Origin: Prochlorococcus sp. AG-686-O05
Lineage (GTDB): Bacteria; Cyanobacteriota; Cyanobacteriia; PCC-6307; Cyanobiaceae
Assembly (NCBI GenBank): GCA_003210235.1
Contig: QCVV01000003.1
Span: forward strand, 1 to 43,863
DNA length: 43,863 nt
Direction of reading: 5' to 3'
Both the position numbers and the translations under genes were made by a program. The notes under the pieces are model-generated. The model was not told where the DNA came from, searched no databases, and saw only the letters and a list, made by a program, of their open reading frames with translations. Position 1 is the stretch's first letter. Every line of letters starts with the position of its first letter. Shown in pieces: positions 43,659 to 43,863 of this stretch.

Positions 43659-43863
43659 ATGGTAACTGAAAATTTAGTTAAAGATGTTGTATCTGAACCG
43701 TACAAATATGGTTTCATTACCGATATCGAAACTGAAAAGATTTCCAAAGGGCTAAATGAAGATACAATTCGATTAATTTCAGAAAAAAAAGAAGAGCCTG
43801 AATATCTACTTAATTTTAGACTGAATGCCTTTAGGAAATGGCAAAAAATGAAGGAGCCTAATT
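43659..43863 (+). CDS. sufB: Fe-S cluster assembly protein SufB, N-terminal part
   Basis: The scaffold subunit of the SufBCD complex that assembles Fe-S clusters. Only the first 68 codons are in the window: MVTENLVKDVVSEPYKYGFITDIETEKISKGLNEDTIRLISEKKEEPEYLLNFRLNAFRKWQKMKEP, the typical N-terminus of SufB (the EPYKYGF..DIE and EPEYLLNFRLNAFRKW stretches). ATG at 43659-43661 is the start. The rest of the gene and the expected sufC, sufD and sufS lie beyond the right edge. Confidence 0.93.
   Translation, partial: MVTENLVKDVVSEPYKYGFITDIETEKISKGLNEDTIRLISEKKEEPEYLLNFRLNAFRKWQKMKEPN

Noticed and set aside
1-43863. tRNA, rRNA, CRISPR array, insertion sequence or prophage
   Set aside because: No tRNA-like T-arm or anticodon arm, repeat-spacer pattern, transposase, integrase or terminal repeats were seen by reading; a tRNAscan or CMsearch run would be needed to exclude small RNAs.

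Overview
The window looks like chromosome of a high-light-adapted Prochlorococcus or a very close marine picocyanobacterium. The evidence is very AT-rich DNA, extremely tight gene packing with many start/stop overlaps, and a characteristic gene set: zeta-carotene desaturase, NdhO, a PetL-like b6f subunit, a 48-residue high-light-inducible (Hli) protein, a Ycf33-like protein, a CRR7-like protein, DUF3120, DUF4346, DUF4912 and DUF2973 proteins, type III pantothenate kinase and a cyanobacterial TIGR03279 radical-SAM-like protein. These family names come from my own recognition of the protein sequences; no database was searched. Strain or clade cannot be fixed from the window.

Layout. 1-3.0 kb: ABC transporter ATPase (cut by the left edge), UPF0367-like protein, cysteine synthase, a J-domain protein and NdhO. 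3.1-6.3 kb: nucleotide-sugar epimerase-like protein, a small membrane protein, a lipid-A-disaccharide-synthase-related protein, a TPR protein and an A-type Fe-S carrier. 6.4-9.7 kb: crtQ with its SRPBCC partner, then hemD, rbfA and a Ycf33-like gene on the other strand. 9.8-15.4 kb: GST, a lumenal or exported protein head-to-head with a CRR7-like gene, shikimate kinase, a two-domain PTPS/QueD protein coupled to a RibD-C reductase, a FemAB-like acyltransferase, a DUF4346 protein and PetL. 15.4-20.2 kb: rimO, a VKOR-thioredoxin fusion, nadB and DUF3120. 20.4-25.4 kb: a forward run of TIGR03279, TolC, inositol-monophosphatase-like, YihY and zinc-ribbon membrane proteins. 25.4-29.6 kb: Hli, two conserved small proteins, an HtrA protease, a tiny Cys-rich protein and an ABC-F ATPase. 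29.6-30.8 kb: four small genes, including a Nif11-like protein and a ribbon-helix-helix regulator. 30.8-36.0 kb: a K+ transport operon (SLC13/TrkA-C permease, KtrB, KtrA) and a type II NADH dehydrogenase. 36.1-38.7 kb: cysH, coaX, bcp and a broken phosphopantetheinyl transferase gene. 38.7-43.9 kb: rarA, pgm, a 56-residue membrane protein, DUF4912, a hypothetical protein and the start of sufB.

Themes. Housekeeping metabolism dominates: cysteine and sulfate assimilation, Fe-S assembly, carotenoid, tetrapyrrole, NAD, shikimate and CoA synthesis, with K+ homeostasis and photosynthetic electron-transport accessories. I see no rRNA, tRNA, insertion sequence, prophage, CRISPR array or integrase. 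No stretch over 300 bases lacks a gene; the longest gap (42936-43198, about 260 bases) holds a possible hairpin.

The best leads are: an Sfp/HetI-type phosphopantetheinyl transferase gene carrying two compensating homopolymer frameshifts plus a nonsense codon; a tandem PTPS protein whose first domain lacks the catalytic His and whose gene overlaps a stand-alone RibD-C reductase; a 47-residue protein with a twin CX3C motif; a Nif11-like leader-type protein with no core peptide; a candidate operator dyad in front of a ribbon-helix-helix regulator; and two divergent genes whose start codons share one CATG.
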